From Cellvibrio fontiphilus_A (GTDB lineage Bacteria; Pseudomonadota; Gammaproteobacteria; Pseudomonadales; Cellvibrionaceae), in contig NZ_JBHRTF010000006.1 of the NCBI RefSeq assembly GCF_042646205.1, positions 124,001-188,000 on the forward strand: a DNA stretch of 64,000 bases, given 5' to 3'. A program made the position numbers and the translations under genes. Positions within the stretch are counted from its first letter, which is position 1, and each line of letters starts with the position of its first letter. The notes below the pieces were generated by a model. That model made no database searches and was not told the origin of the DNA. It was given only the letters and a program-made list of their open reading frames with translations. Shown here piece after piece: positions 14,813 through 22,419 of the stretch.

Positions 14813-17182
14813 ATGAAAATCAGTGAATCCTGGTTGCGTGAATGGGTTAATCCTGAAATAGGCACCGACGAGTTGGTCGCGCAGTTAACTATGGCCGGGC
14901 TTGAGGTGGATGCGGTTGAGTCAGTTGCAGGTGATTTTAGCGGAGTTATTGTTGGTGAAATTGTAGGCTGTGAGCAGCATCCTGATGCTGACAAATTACG
15001 CGTATGCCAAGTGGCAGGCCTCGAGGGTCTCTCACAGGTTGTTTGCGGTGCGCCTAACGCCCGTGTAGGCATCAAGATTCCCTTCGCCACTATTGGCGCA
15101 AAGCTGCCCGAGTTTGAAATTAAAAAAGCCAAGCTGCGCGGTATTGAATCCTTTGGCATGTTGTGTGGCCAGACTGAATTGAAAGCGGGCGATGATGATT
15201 CTGGCGTGTGGGAGCTGCCTGCCGATGCTCCGGTTGGTGTGAACCTTCGTGAGTATTTAAATCTTGATGATAAATTGATCGAGGTGGATCTGACGCCCAA
15301 TCGCAGTGATTGTTTGAGTGTGAAAGGTATAGCGCGTGAGGTGGGTGTATTAAACCGTGCCCCAGTAACCGCGCCGGCTATTCCTGCAGTATCTGCGACC
15401 ATAGACGATACTTTTCCGGTCCATTTGGAGGCTGGCTATGCTTGTAGTCGTTATGCAGGGCGTGTCATACGCAATATCGACATTAGCCGCCCTAGTCCGG
15501 CTTGGTTGCAAGATAAATTGGTTCGCTCCGGTTTGCGTAGTATCGATGCTGTAGTAGATGTTACTAATTATGTGCTGCTTGAATTGGGGCAGCCGATGCA
15601 CGCATTTGACTTGGCTCGCTTGAATGGAGCGATCCATGTACGCCTTGCCCATCAGGGAGAGTCGCTGGTGCTGTTGGATGGGCAAGAGGTAAAACTCAAT
15701 GCTGATACCATGGTCATTGCCGATAAAAGCGCCGCGCTGGCAATTGCCGGAGTAATGGGTGGTAAGGCCAGTGCCGTATCTGAAACAACGCGTGACATTT
15801 TCCTTGAAAGTGCTTTTTTCAATCCACTTGCGATTGCTGGTCGCGCCCGCTCTTATGGATTGCACACTGATTCGTCTCATCGCTTCGAGCGTGGAGTGGA
15901 CTACGAGCTTCAGGTAGATGCAATTGAGCGCGCTACACAATTATTACTGGAAATTGTTGGTGGCGATGCGGGGCCGTTGATCTGTGCCAGCAATGAACAT
16001 TTGCCACAAACGCGTGAAGTGACTTTACGTAAAGCTCGTATTCTGAGCGGACTGAGTCTTGAAATGGCTGATGAGGAGGTGGTGGATATACTTTCTCGTC
16101 TAGGGATGAAACTTAAGTCCCAGTCCGCTGAGGGCTGGACTTTTAATATCCCGAGTTATCGCTTTGATATTTCTATTGAGGCAGATTTGCTTGAGGAGTT
16201 GGCGCGGGTGTACGGCTACAATCGCTTGCCGACTCGCAGTCTGGCCGCTCCCATGGATATCGAGGCTCATCCAGAGGCCAAAATAGGGCTGCCGGCACTG
16301 CGCAAGCAACTGATCGCCCGTGGATATCAAGAAGCCATCACTTACAGTTTTATTGAACCGAAGCTATCGGCTTTGTTCGACCCAGCGATAGTTCCTGTCA
16401 CATTGCGCAACCCTATCAGTGCCGATATGGCGGTGATGCGTACCAGCCTTATGCCTGGCCTGGTAACAGTGTTGCGCAATAACCTTAATCGCCAGCAAAA
16501 CCGTGTACGTTTATTTGAGTCAGGTTTGCGCTTTGTTCCTGCAGCGGATGGGTTGCGACAAGAGTCTATGCTCGCCGGTTTGATTTACGGTAATCGCTCG
16601 CCGGAGTCATGGGCAAATGCGGCGGAGCTTGTGGATTTCTTTGATCTTAAGGGCGATGTTGAATCTTTGCTTGCCTTGACAGGTGATCAACAAGCATTTG
16701 AGTTCAGGCCTGAGGCGCAGGTTGCGCTCCATCCCGGCCAAACCGCCGGTATTTATCGAGATGGCGAGTGGCAGGGTGTAATTGGTGCCTTGCATCCAAG
16801 CCTGCAGCAACAGTTGGATCTCCCACAGGCCGTATATTTGTTTGAGATTCGCTTGTCGGCTTTGTTGTCTGCCCGTATTCCTACGTTTGCTTCCCTGTCC
16901 AGATTCCCGGAAGTGCGTCGTGATTTGGCTGTGTTAGTTGATCGTGCATTGAGTGCGGAAGTCTTGCTTACAGCCGTAAAATCCCAGGCAGGTGAACAGC
17001 TCATCGACTTAAAGATTTTTGACGTATATATGGGCAAAGGCATTGATCCACATAGAAAAAGTGTCGCAATGGGGTTGACCTTTCAGCATCCTTCACGCAC
17101 TCTTAATGAAGATGAGATCAACGCCTCCATTGACTCGATTGTTCGCTATCTGGAGGTGAATTTTTCCGCCACCCTCAGATAG
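14813..17182 (+). CDS. pheT: Phenylalanyl-tRNA synthetase beta subunit
   Basis: 789 residues (E. coli 795). Domain order is an EMAP-II-like tRNA-binding fold (about 40-150), the B3/B4 editing region, B5, a catalytic-like core and a C-terminal RNP-type anticodon domain (about 695-789). It recognises tRNA-Phe and hydrolyses Tyr-tRNA-Phe. It sits between pheS and ihfA in the classical pheST-ihfA operon. Confidence 0.98.
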   Translation: MKISESWLREWVNPEIGTDELVAQLTMAGLEVDAVESVAGDFSGVIVGEIVGCEQHPDADKLRVCQVAGLEGLSQVVCGAPNARVGIKIPFATIGAKLPEFEIKKAKLRGIESFGMLCGQTELKAGDDDSGVWELPADAPVGVNLREYLNLDDKLIEVDLTPNRSDCLSVKGIAREVGVLNRAPVTAPAIPAVSATIDDTFPVHLEAGYACSRYAGRVIRNIDISRPSPAWLQDKLVRSGLRSIDAVVDVTNYVLLELGQPMHAFDLARLNGAIHVRLAHQGESLVLLDGQEVKLNADTMVIADKSAALAIAGVMGGKASAVSETTRDIFLESAFFNPLAIAGRARSYGLHTDSSHRFERGVDYELQVDAIERATQLLLEIVGGDAGPLICASNEHLPQTREVTLRKARILSGLSLEMADEEVVDILSRLGMKLKSQSAEGWTFNIPSYRFDISIEADLLEELARVYGYNRLPTRSLAAPMDIEAHPEAKIGLPALRKQLIARGYQEAITYSFIEPKLSALFDPAIVPVTLRNPISADMAVMRTSLMPGLVTVLRNNLNRQQNRVRLFESGLRFVPAADGLRQESMLAGLIYGNRSPESWANAAELVDFFDLKGDVESLLALTGDQQAFEFRPEAQVALHPGQTAGIYRDGEWQGVIGALHPSLQQQLDLPQAVYLFEIRLSALLSARIPTFASLSRFPEVRRDLAVLVDRALSAEVLLTAVKSQAGEQLIDLKIFDVYMGKGIDPHRKSVAMGLTFQHPSRTLNEDEINASIDSIVRYLEVNFSATLR

Positions 17183-17194
17183 GGAATAATAACT

Positions 17195-17503
17195 ATGTCG
17201 GATGGTGCTTTGACCAAAGCAGATTTGGCCGAGAAACTTTATGAGGATCTCGGACTCAATAAACGTGAAGCCAAAGAGCTGGTGGAACTTTTCTTTGAAG
17301 AGATCCGCCATGCTTTGGAAAACAATGAACAGGTCAAACTTTCTGGTTTCGGCAATTTTGAGTTGCGTGACAAGAGCCAGCGTCCTGGACGTAATCCCAA
17401 AACGGGCGAAGAAATTCCCATCAGCGCCCGTCGCGTTGTTACCTTTCGTCCAGGACAAAAACTTAAGGCGCGAGTAGAAGCTTATGTTGGAACCGAGTCA
17501 TAA
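17195..17503 (+). CDS. ihfA: Integration host factor alpha subunit
   Basis: 102 residues of the HU/IHF fold. The minor-groove arm shows R-P-G-R-N-P-K-T-G-E-E-I-P-I, with the Pro that wedges into DNA. It forms a heterodimer with IhfB and bends DNA sharply at specific sites in transcription, replication and recombination. Its end overlaps the next start by 20 bp, so the two genes are translationally linked. Confidence 0.98.
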   Translation: MSDGALTKADLAEKLYEDLGLNKREAKELVELFFEEIRHALENNEQVKLSGFGNFELRDKSQRPGRNPKTGEEIPISARRVVTFRPGQKLKARVEAYVGTES

Positions 17504-17843
17504 CGACGAACTTCCCGTAATACCCGGTAAGCGTTATTTCACTATTGGTGAAGTCAGTGAGCTGTGTGCAGTGAAGCCGCACGTATTGCGATACTGGGAA
17601 CAGGAGTTCCCCCAATTAAATCCTGTGAAACGTCGTGGTAATCGGCGCTATTACCAGCGTCAGGACGTGCTGACAATACGTCAAATACGCAGTTTGCTCT
17701 ACGATCAAGGCTTCACAATTGGTGGTGCCCGCTTGCAGATGTCTAATGATTCTGCGCCAGCAAACGCAAGCCAACTTAATCGGCTAGTCGAGCGCATGAT
17801 TGATGACTTGGAGCATGTTCTTGATTTGCTGAGTGTTAAATAG
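17484..17843 (+). CDS. MerR-family regulator encoded after ihfA
   Basis: 119 residues. The N-terminal winged helix is clear (Y-F-T-I-G-E-V-S-E-L-C-A-V, then L-R-Y-W-E-Q-E-F-P and R-R-G-N-R-R-Y-Y). The C-terminal part is short, without an effector-domain cysteine cluster. A MerR protein after ihfA is a conserved arrangement in Pseudomonas and relatives, but its targets are not established. It overlaps ihfA by 20 bp, so the two are probably made from one mRNA. Confidence 0.93.
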   Translation: MLEPSHNDELPVIPGKRYFTIGEVSELCAVKPHVLRYWEQEFPQLNPVKRRGNRRYYQRQDVLTIRQIRSLLYDQGFTIGGARLQMSNDSAPANASQLNRLVERMIDDLEHVLDLLSVK

Positions 17844-17934
17844 CGTTATCAATTCGTTAGTGTCGATTTCTAGTTTCTTGGCAAATATGCACCATTGCAC
17901 CACATGACAAAGAACCAATTGTAGAAAACTCTAA

Positions 17935-17962
17935 TTGCATTACTAATAAATTAGGGTATTAT
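17935..17962 (+). promoter_or_regulatory. Promoter of tRNA-Pro
   Basis: TTGCAT (17935-17940), a 16-bp spacer and TATTAT (17957-17962), followed by GCCG. The GC-rich discriminator is typical of stringently controlled stable-RNA promoters. Confidence 0.65.
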
Positions 17963-18009
17963 GCCGATCCTTCGCGAGGGCCAGACTCTGGCCAAGCTTG
18001 TGAAAATGT

Positions 18010-18086
18010 CGGAGCGTAGCGCAGTCAGGTAGCGCACCATACTGGGGGTGTGGGGGTCGTGGGTTCAAATCCCGCCGTTCCGACCA
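18010..18086 (+). tRNA. tRNA-Pro (anticodon GGG)
   Basis: 77-base cloverleaf. The acceptor arm CGGAGCG pairs with CGTTCCG, and CCA is encoded at the 3' end. The anticodon stem CCATA/TGTGG closes the loop CTGGGGG, giving GGG. The T-arm GTGGG/CCCGC holds TTCAAAT. It has its own promoter and terminator. An antisense open frame across it is a known type of false gene. Confidence 0.97.
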
Positions 18087-18092
18087 ATCAAT

Positions 18093-18121
18093 AAAAAAGC
18101 CGCTTTTAAGCGGCTTTTTTA
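18093..18121 (+). terminator. Terminator of tRNA-Pro
   Basis: AAAAAAGCCGCTT and AAGCGGCTTTTTT arms form a near-perfect hairpin ending in a T-run, 6 bp after the tRNA. Confidence 0.9.
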
Positions 18122-18262
18122 TTGCCATTGTTTTTCATTGTTCGCACCCTCTCCTTTCTCTTGTTTTCATCTCTAGTGGCAAGCTTTTGTTAAAGTGCTA
18201 ACATTCGAGCTTGTATTATTTATCGCTAAATCCCTGCAAAGAAAATAAATAGAGGTATTCTC

Positions 18263-19006
18263 GTGGCAAAGCAATTAATGATTTATGACAATATTCAACC
18301 GCTCTCATCCGAAACTCATCGCAACTGGGCAGTAATGGTTGAGGATTATTCTTTTGTGTCACACATGATCTCAGTTCCTGTGTTGGCAACTGAAATTCCT
18401 TTTGCGGCTGCCGAGTTCCCCATTGTGTTTTCGGCTACTGCCACTGAGGGGGAATATATTCCACTGGCTGTTATGGGGCTGAAAGAAGGTGAGAACTTGC
18501 TTTTGAACGAGAAAAACCAATTTACTTCTCGTTACATTCCGGCGTTTGTACGTCGTTATCCCTTTGTGCTGGGCGGCGATAAAGCCGCTGATACTATGGC
18601 ATTGTGTATCGATGCAGATAGCTCAACGGTGATTAAAGATGGAAGTAAAGGGCGCAAGCTATTTGAGGAAAATGGTGAGCAGAGCGCTCATTTGAAAGAG
18701 GTGGTGGAGTTTTTAAAGGATTACCAGTATCGCGCTGAAATGACCAAAGTGTTTTGCAAACGTCTTCATGAGTTGGATTTGCTTGAACCGATGCAAGCGA
18801 ATATCACGTTCAAAGGGCGCGAAGATGCCAATATGAACCTTACTGGCTTTTACGTTGTTAAGCGTGAAAAGTTAAAAGCTCTTGCCGATGCGGATGTTTT
18901 GGATTTGTTTAAGCGTGATGGATTAGAATTGATTTATAGTCATATGCAATCCCTCAATAATTTAAATGTATTGATCAGTAAAAAATCTACAAAACTATCC
19001 AAATAA
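18263..19006 (+). CDS. SapC-family protein
   Basis: 247 residues matching the SapC family (first described with Campylobacter S-layer genes) along its length: E-T-H-R-N-W-A-V near the start, I-P-A-F-V-R-R-Y-P-F-V mid-chain and L-T-G-F-Y-V-V near the end. There is no signal peptide, so it is probably cytoplasmic. In Cellvibrio-like and other glycan-degrading bacteria SapC genes often lie near TonB receptors or tryptophan halogenases, but neither is adjacent here. Function is unknown. It is monocistronic, with a strong terminator behind it. Confidence 0.85.
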   Translation: MAKQLMIYDNIQPLSSETHRNWAVMVEDYSFVSHMISVPVLATEIPFAAAEFPIVFSATATEGEYIPLAVMGLKEGENLLLNEKNQFTSRYIPAFVRRYPFVLGGDKAADTMALCIDADSSTVIKDGSKGRKLFEENGEQSAHLKEVVEFLKDYQYRAEMTKVFCKRLHELDLLEPMQANITFKGREDANMNLTGFYVVKREKLKALADADVLDLFKRDGLELIYSHMQSLNNLNVLISKKSTKLSK

Positions 19007-19024
19007 TATTTTAAGTTTTAACAG

Positions 19025-19055
19025 AGGCCGGGATCCTATGGGTTCCGGCCTTTTT
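19025..19055 (+). terminator. Terminator after the SapC-like gene
   Basis: An 11-bp stem (AGGCCGG with CCGGCCT at the base) is followed by TTTTT. Confidence 0.88.
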
Positions 19056-19085
19056 ATTTGCGGGCAATGACGAACTGATATTTGC

Positions 19086-19397
19086 TTAGCGATTGCGATA
19101 GCGCGCTGCAATTTGTTTCACTTTGCGCTCTGCGCTAGAAAATGCATCACGTACAGCTACGTGTATAGATTCGTCATCCTGGGTAATTGCGACAGGATGG
19201 CCTTTGATGTCTAGTTCGATAGACGCCCGGTATTGTTTGCCTTTGTGCTTGTGCTGGTGAGGAGCATCGAGAACAACTCGACTGTGAACGATTTGATCGG
19301 TGTATCGGTTAAGTTTTTCGAGTTTTTTGGTGATGATGTCGTTTAGTGCGGCAGAAGAGTCCAGATCACGATATACAACGTCGACAGCAGGTTTCAT
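19086..19397 (-). CDS. hpf: Ribosome hibernation promoting factor (HPF/YfiA family)
   Basis: 103 residues, the short form of the family. The beta-alpha-beta-beta-beta-alpha fold is recognisable, with D-I-K-G-H-P-V-A-I-T-Q-D-D-E and the basic last helix A-E-R-K-V-K-Q-I-A-A-R-Y-R. Short HPF binds the 30S decoding centre and promotes 100S dimers in stationary phase. AAGGAG lies 8 bp before the ATG. Here it is alone, not in the usual rpoN-hpf-ptsN setting, so it may be the YfiA/RaiA-type paralogue rather than the rpoN-linked copy. Confidence 0.9.
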   Translation of the reverse strand: MKPAVDVVYRDLDSSAALNDIITKKLEKLNRYTDQIVHSRVVLDAPHQHKHKGKQYRASIELDIKGHPVAITQDDESIHVAVRDAFSSAERKVKQIAARYRNR

Positions 19398-19656
19398 CGT
19401 AAAGCTCCTTAACGTTTATGGAAGGAGGGATGTTGACCTATTGATAAGTATTATTACCCTCTCTTCTTATATGGAACGTCCTTCAATAAATATCAAGTTT
19501 TGACACTGGTTTTCTTAATAATATTTTGATCTCTTGCTTAGCACTTTCTGATCTTAATGTCATACCTTGCTTCTGTCGGGTATGTATACTGATCGATCTA
19601 TGCCGTTTCAGAGTAAAAAAACATCAGTCGTGCAAAATGAATTAATGGTGTTGCAA

Positions 19657-20580
19657 ATGGAAAATGTATCCCTGGCGGGTAAAAAGATTTTGATTGCAGG
19701 TGGCAGTGGATTTATTGGCGGCCACCTTTGTCATGAGTTGATTAAGTTGGGTTGTGAAGTATGGGTTTTGTCGCGTAATTCTCGTCGCGCAATAAAGAAG
19801 CTTGGTGCTGGTATTCGGGTGGTTGAGCAGTTAGATGGGCTGGTTGGTATAGAGTTTTTTGCTTTGGTGAATCTGGCGGGGGAGCCGCTGGGGGCGGGGC
19901 GCTGGAATCATTCCCTAAAGTTACGTTTTAGGCAGAGTAGGGTTGATTTTACAAATCGTCTCTATCAGTTTTTTTTAGCGCAAGAGCAATTTCCTGAGGT
20001 TGTCATTAACGCCAGTGCTATTGGGGTATATGGCAGTCGAGGTTCGGAGTGTCTTACTGAGTCGTCTGCTGTTGGTGAAGGCTTTGCGGCTGAATTGTGC
20101 CGCGATTGGGAGGCGGCTGCGCAGCAGTTTGCTTCTCGATCCGTCCGTTTGTGCTTGGTTCGTATAGGTATAGTTTTGGATGCTGATGGTGGCGCATTAA
20201 GACAAATGCTTCCGGCCTTTAAAATGGGGTTGGGCGGGCGAATGGGTAGCGGGGATCAGTATATGTCATGGATCCATCGGGAGGATTTGGTTCGCCTGTT
20301 TGTCTATCTGCTGGCCCATTCGCAGGCTGTCGGAGTGTTCAATGGCGTGGCGCCCATGCCTGTCCCCAATAATCTTTTTACCTCAACATTAGCTTCATGT
20401 CTTGGGCGGTCAGCACTCCTGCCAATGCCGGCTTTCGTCTTGCGCTTGCTGTTCGGTGAAATGGCGGATGCGTTGCTTTTATCCAGTCAAAGGGTGGTGC
20501 CGCGAAATGCTGAGCAGCAAGGGTTTGAATATTTATATCCTAGTTTAGCGGAGGCATTGAAAAAAATTTTGAAAAAATAA
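19657..20580 (+). CDS. TIGR01777/YfcH-type NAD(P)-dependent epimerase-like oxidoreductase
   Basis: 307 residues from the ATG at 19657, normal for the family; ATGs at 19582 and 19645 and a TTG at 19567 lie upstream in frame but add non-conserved residues, so the start is uncertain. The Rossmann glycine motif A-G-G-S-G-F-I-G-G is at the N-terminus, and the extended-SDR features N-L-A-G-E-P, N-A-S-A-I-G-V-Y-G and S-W-I-H-R-E-D-L are visible. Substrate is unknown for the family. It has no operon partner here. Confidence 0.85.
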   Translation: MENVSLAGKKILIAGGSGFIGGHLCHELIKLGCEVWVLSRNSRRAIKKLGAGIRVVEQLDGLVGIEFFALVNLAGEPLGAGRWNHSLKLRFRQSRVDFTNRLYQFFLAQEQFPEVVINASAIGVYGSRGSECLTESSAVGEGFAAELCRDWEAAAQQFASRSVRLCLVRIGIVLDADGGALRQMLPAFKMGLGGRMGSGDQYMSWIHREDLVRLFVYLLAHSQAVGVFNGVAPMPVPNNLFTSTLASCLGRSALLPMPAFVLRLLFGEMADALLLSSQRVVPRNAEQQGFEYLYPSLAEALKKILKK

Positions 20581-20590
20581 CTTGCGTGTC

Positions 20591-20617
20591 CTTGAAAATT
20601 CTTTGAGCGCCCTTAAT
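20591..20617 (+). promoter_or_regulatory. Probable sigma-32 heat-shock promoter of hsp20
   Basis: CTTGAAA (20591-20597) is an exact sigma-32 -35 element. After 12 bp comes CCCTTAAT (20610-20617), close to the CCCCATNT -10 element. It would give a leader of about 95 bases before the Hsp20 gene. Confidence 0.65.
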
Positions 20618-20695
20618 TTTGTCAATGTGATCGCTCGGCAGAGGATTACATTGCAACACTGGCTTGATCTGATGATAGGCCCAAACTACTTCTTA

Positions 20696-20711
20696 TTGCT
20701 CATTTGAGGAT
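20696..20711 (+). promoter_or_regulatory. ROSE-type RNA thermometer hairpin masking the hsp20 ribosome site
   Basis: TTGCTC (20696-20701) faces GAGGAT (20706-20711) across the loop ATTT, burying the ribosome site GAGGA. The pairing leaves one G opposite a G (20698 and 20709), the hallmark of the ROSE UUGCU/AGGA element, whose weak pairs open on heating. The preceding leader can hold further stems. Confidence 0.7.
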
Positions 20712-20718
20712 ATTGAAT

Positions 20719-21213
20719 ATGCGTAATTTTGATTTTTCTCCACTTTATCGTTCAGCAATTGGTTTTGATCGCATGGCTAATTTGCTGGATAGTCTCTCTC
20801 GCACCGAACAGAACCAGCCAAGCTATCCGCCTTACAATATCGAGCTGACTGGTGAAGATAAATACCGTATTACCATGGCGGTTGCCGGTTTCGATCAGTC
20901 GGAATTAAATATTGAGGTGAACCAAAATAACCTCACTGTATCGGCAAACAAAACAGGTGATGAGCAACAGCGCACTTATTTGCATCAAGGAATAGCGGCG
21001 CGTAGTTTTGAGCGTCGGTTCCAATTAGCTGATCACGTACAGGTACAATCAGCGCATTACGAAAATGGTCTTTTGCACATAGATTTGCAGCGAATTATTC
21101 CTGAGTCCATGAAGCCGCGCAGTATTCCTATTGGAATACAAACTGCAGAAAAGCTTACTGTAGTACCAAATGAAAACACAGCCGCGATTAACGACCAGGT
21201 TAGTGCTGCATAA
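20719..21213 (+). CDS. Small heat-shock protein (Hsp20/IbpA family)
   Basis: 164 residues from the ATG at 20719, which follows GAGGA by 8 bp. The start resembles IbpA (N-F-D-F-S-P-L-Y-R-S-A-I-G-F-D-R). The alpha-crystallin domain covers about 35-130 (P-P-Y-N-I-E-L-T-G-E-D-K-Y-R-I-T), with A-R-S-F-E-R-R-F and a G-L-L-H-I-D-L strand. It holds unfolding proteins for refolding by DnaK and ClpB. Expression is probably controlled twice: by a sigma-32 promoter and by a ROSE thermometer in the leader. Confidence 0.95.
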   Translation: MRNFDFSPLYRSAIGFDRMANLLDSLSRTEQNQPSYPPYNIELTGEDKYRITMAVAGFDQSELNIEVNQNNLTVSANKTGDEQQRTYLHQGIAARSFERRFQLADHVQVQSAHYENGLLHIDLQRIIPESMKPRSIPIGIQTAEKLTVVPNENTAAINDQVSAA

Positions 21214-21244
21214 GTTGGAAAATTAATTTCCCCTAACCCGTAAT

Positions 21245-21281
21245 AGGCCCTGCATCAAAAGATCGCGGGGCCTTTTGGTTT
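21245..21281 (+). terminator. Terminator after hsp20
   Basis: AGGCCC (21245-21250) pairs with GGGCCT (21268-21273), followed by TTTTGGTTTT. It lies between convergent genes. Confidence 0.7.
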
Positions 21282-21288
21282 TAGCGAG

Positions 21289-22293
21289 TTAGGTTCTGAA
21301 GAGTTTTGCTCTCACTGTCTCGCGATAAGCATTCGGAGTTATCTCCAATTTCTTTTTAAACAACATGGTGAAGTAATTCGTATCTTGATAGCCTACTTTG
21401 TCTGCGATTTCAGCGATTGATAAGTTGCTGGTTTTTAAAAGGTCTTTCGCGGTATTAATGCGGATGTCTTGCAAATATTCTAGAGGCGTCTTTCCCAATG
21501 CATTTTTAAAACGCCGGTTGAGTGTGCGCACACTCATCCCAAAGCGTTCACTTACCTGGGGAAATAAAATCTCGCGATGATAGTTATCTTCCAGCCAAAT
21601 CTGAATCTGGGTAATTTGTTCGTCGGGGTGAGGGTTGTTGTTGGCTTCAAAAAATCCGCTTGCTTCATAAGATTTTCGGATTTCATGTGAAAAGTGCCGT
21701 TCCACATGGCTTGCAATTTTTTTTCCAAAAAAGCGTTGAATGAAATGCACAGTCAAATCTGCAAGAGAGTTGACACTGGCGGCGCAGTAAAGACTTCCCG
21801 CTTGGGTAATAAAGTATTGTCGCTTCAAATGGGTTAAGGGGTAGTCGCGCTGAAATTGGTCGAAATAATGCCAGTGCGTAGTTGCTGCTTTACCATCCAG
21901 TAGTCCCGCCTCGGCGAGAAAACAACACCCTGTTCCCACCGCACTAATGATCGCTCCATCTTGATGTTGTTGTTGCAGCCAGGGAATGAGGGCAGCGTTT
22001 CTCCTGACAATAGGGCGGGGGTTGCGCCAAAGTCCCGGGATGTAGATCAAATCGTATGACGCGGTGTCGTTGATTGTCTTGTCTGGGTGCCAGTGCATAC
22101 CGGTTCGAACCATCACTGGATCGGGCGAAATGGCTATTGTCTGGATGTCGATTCGCCGTCTTTGGGAGGCTTCCGGCATGGTGTGGCCAGCGCTTTCGGC
22201 TGCCAGCAGCATTTCCATCGGCAGGGTGCTGCTTGTGGCGAGCATTTGTTCACATAGCACAAAGCAGATTTTTACTGGCGGGTTGTTGGTCAT
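21289..22293 (-). CDS. GlxA-type transcription regulator (DJ-1/PfpI domain plus AraC HTH)
   Basis: 334 residues. Residues about 1-190 form a class I glutamine amidotransferase-like DJ-1/PfpI domain, with V-G-T-G-C-C-F-L-A-E-A-G-L-L-D-G as the nucleophile-elbow region. The C-terminal AraC module (about 230-330) has two HTH motifs and ends L-S-I-A-E-I-A-D-K-V-G-Y-Q-D-T-N-Y-F. Relatives sense small nitrogen compounds, but the effector here is unknown. It is divergent from fabY, 126 bp away, so it could act on that promoter, though this is speculation. Confidence 0.92.
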   Translation of the reverse strand: MTNNPPVKICFVLCEQMLATSSTLPMEMLLAAESAGHTMPEASQRRRIDIQTIAISPDPVMVRTGMHWHPDKTINDTASYDLIYIPGLWRNPRPIVRRNAALIPWLQQQHQDGAIISAVGTGCCFLAEAGLLDGKAATTHWHYFDQFQRDYPLTHLKRQYFITQAGSLYCAASVNSLADLTVHFIQRFFGKKIASHVERHFSHEIRKSYEASGFFEANNNPHPDEQITQIQIWLEDNYHREILFPQVSERFGMSVRTLNRRFKNALGKTPLEYLQDIRINTAKDLLKTSNLSIAEIADKVGYQDTNYFTMLFKKKLEITPNAYRETVRAKLFRT

Positions 22294-22419
22294 TTTTTAG
22301 TTCAAAGGAATATGTTCTATTGGCCAATTTAGCAGATAAAATGGCTAAATCAAAATGTAGTGAAAAAAGCTTATCGCCATACACTTGCTCTACTTATTGC
22401 TGTTTATGGTGGAGTTTTT

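Noticed and set aside
15350..15940. 196-residue minus-strand frame inside pheT
   Set aside because: Shadow of the GC pattern of pheT; protein composition is not natural-looking.
17943..18128. Minus-strand frame across tRNA-Pro (60 residues, R-D-L-N-P-R-P-P-H-P)
   Set aside because: A well-known false protein produced by translating the antisense of a tRNA gene.
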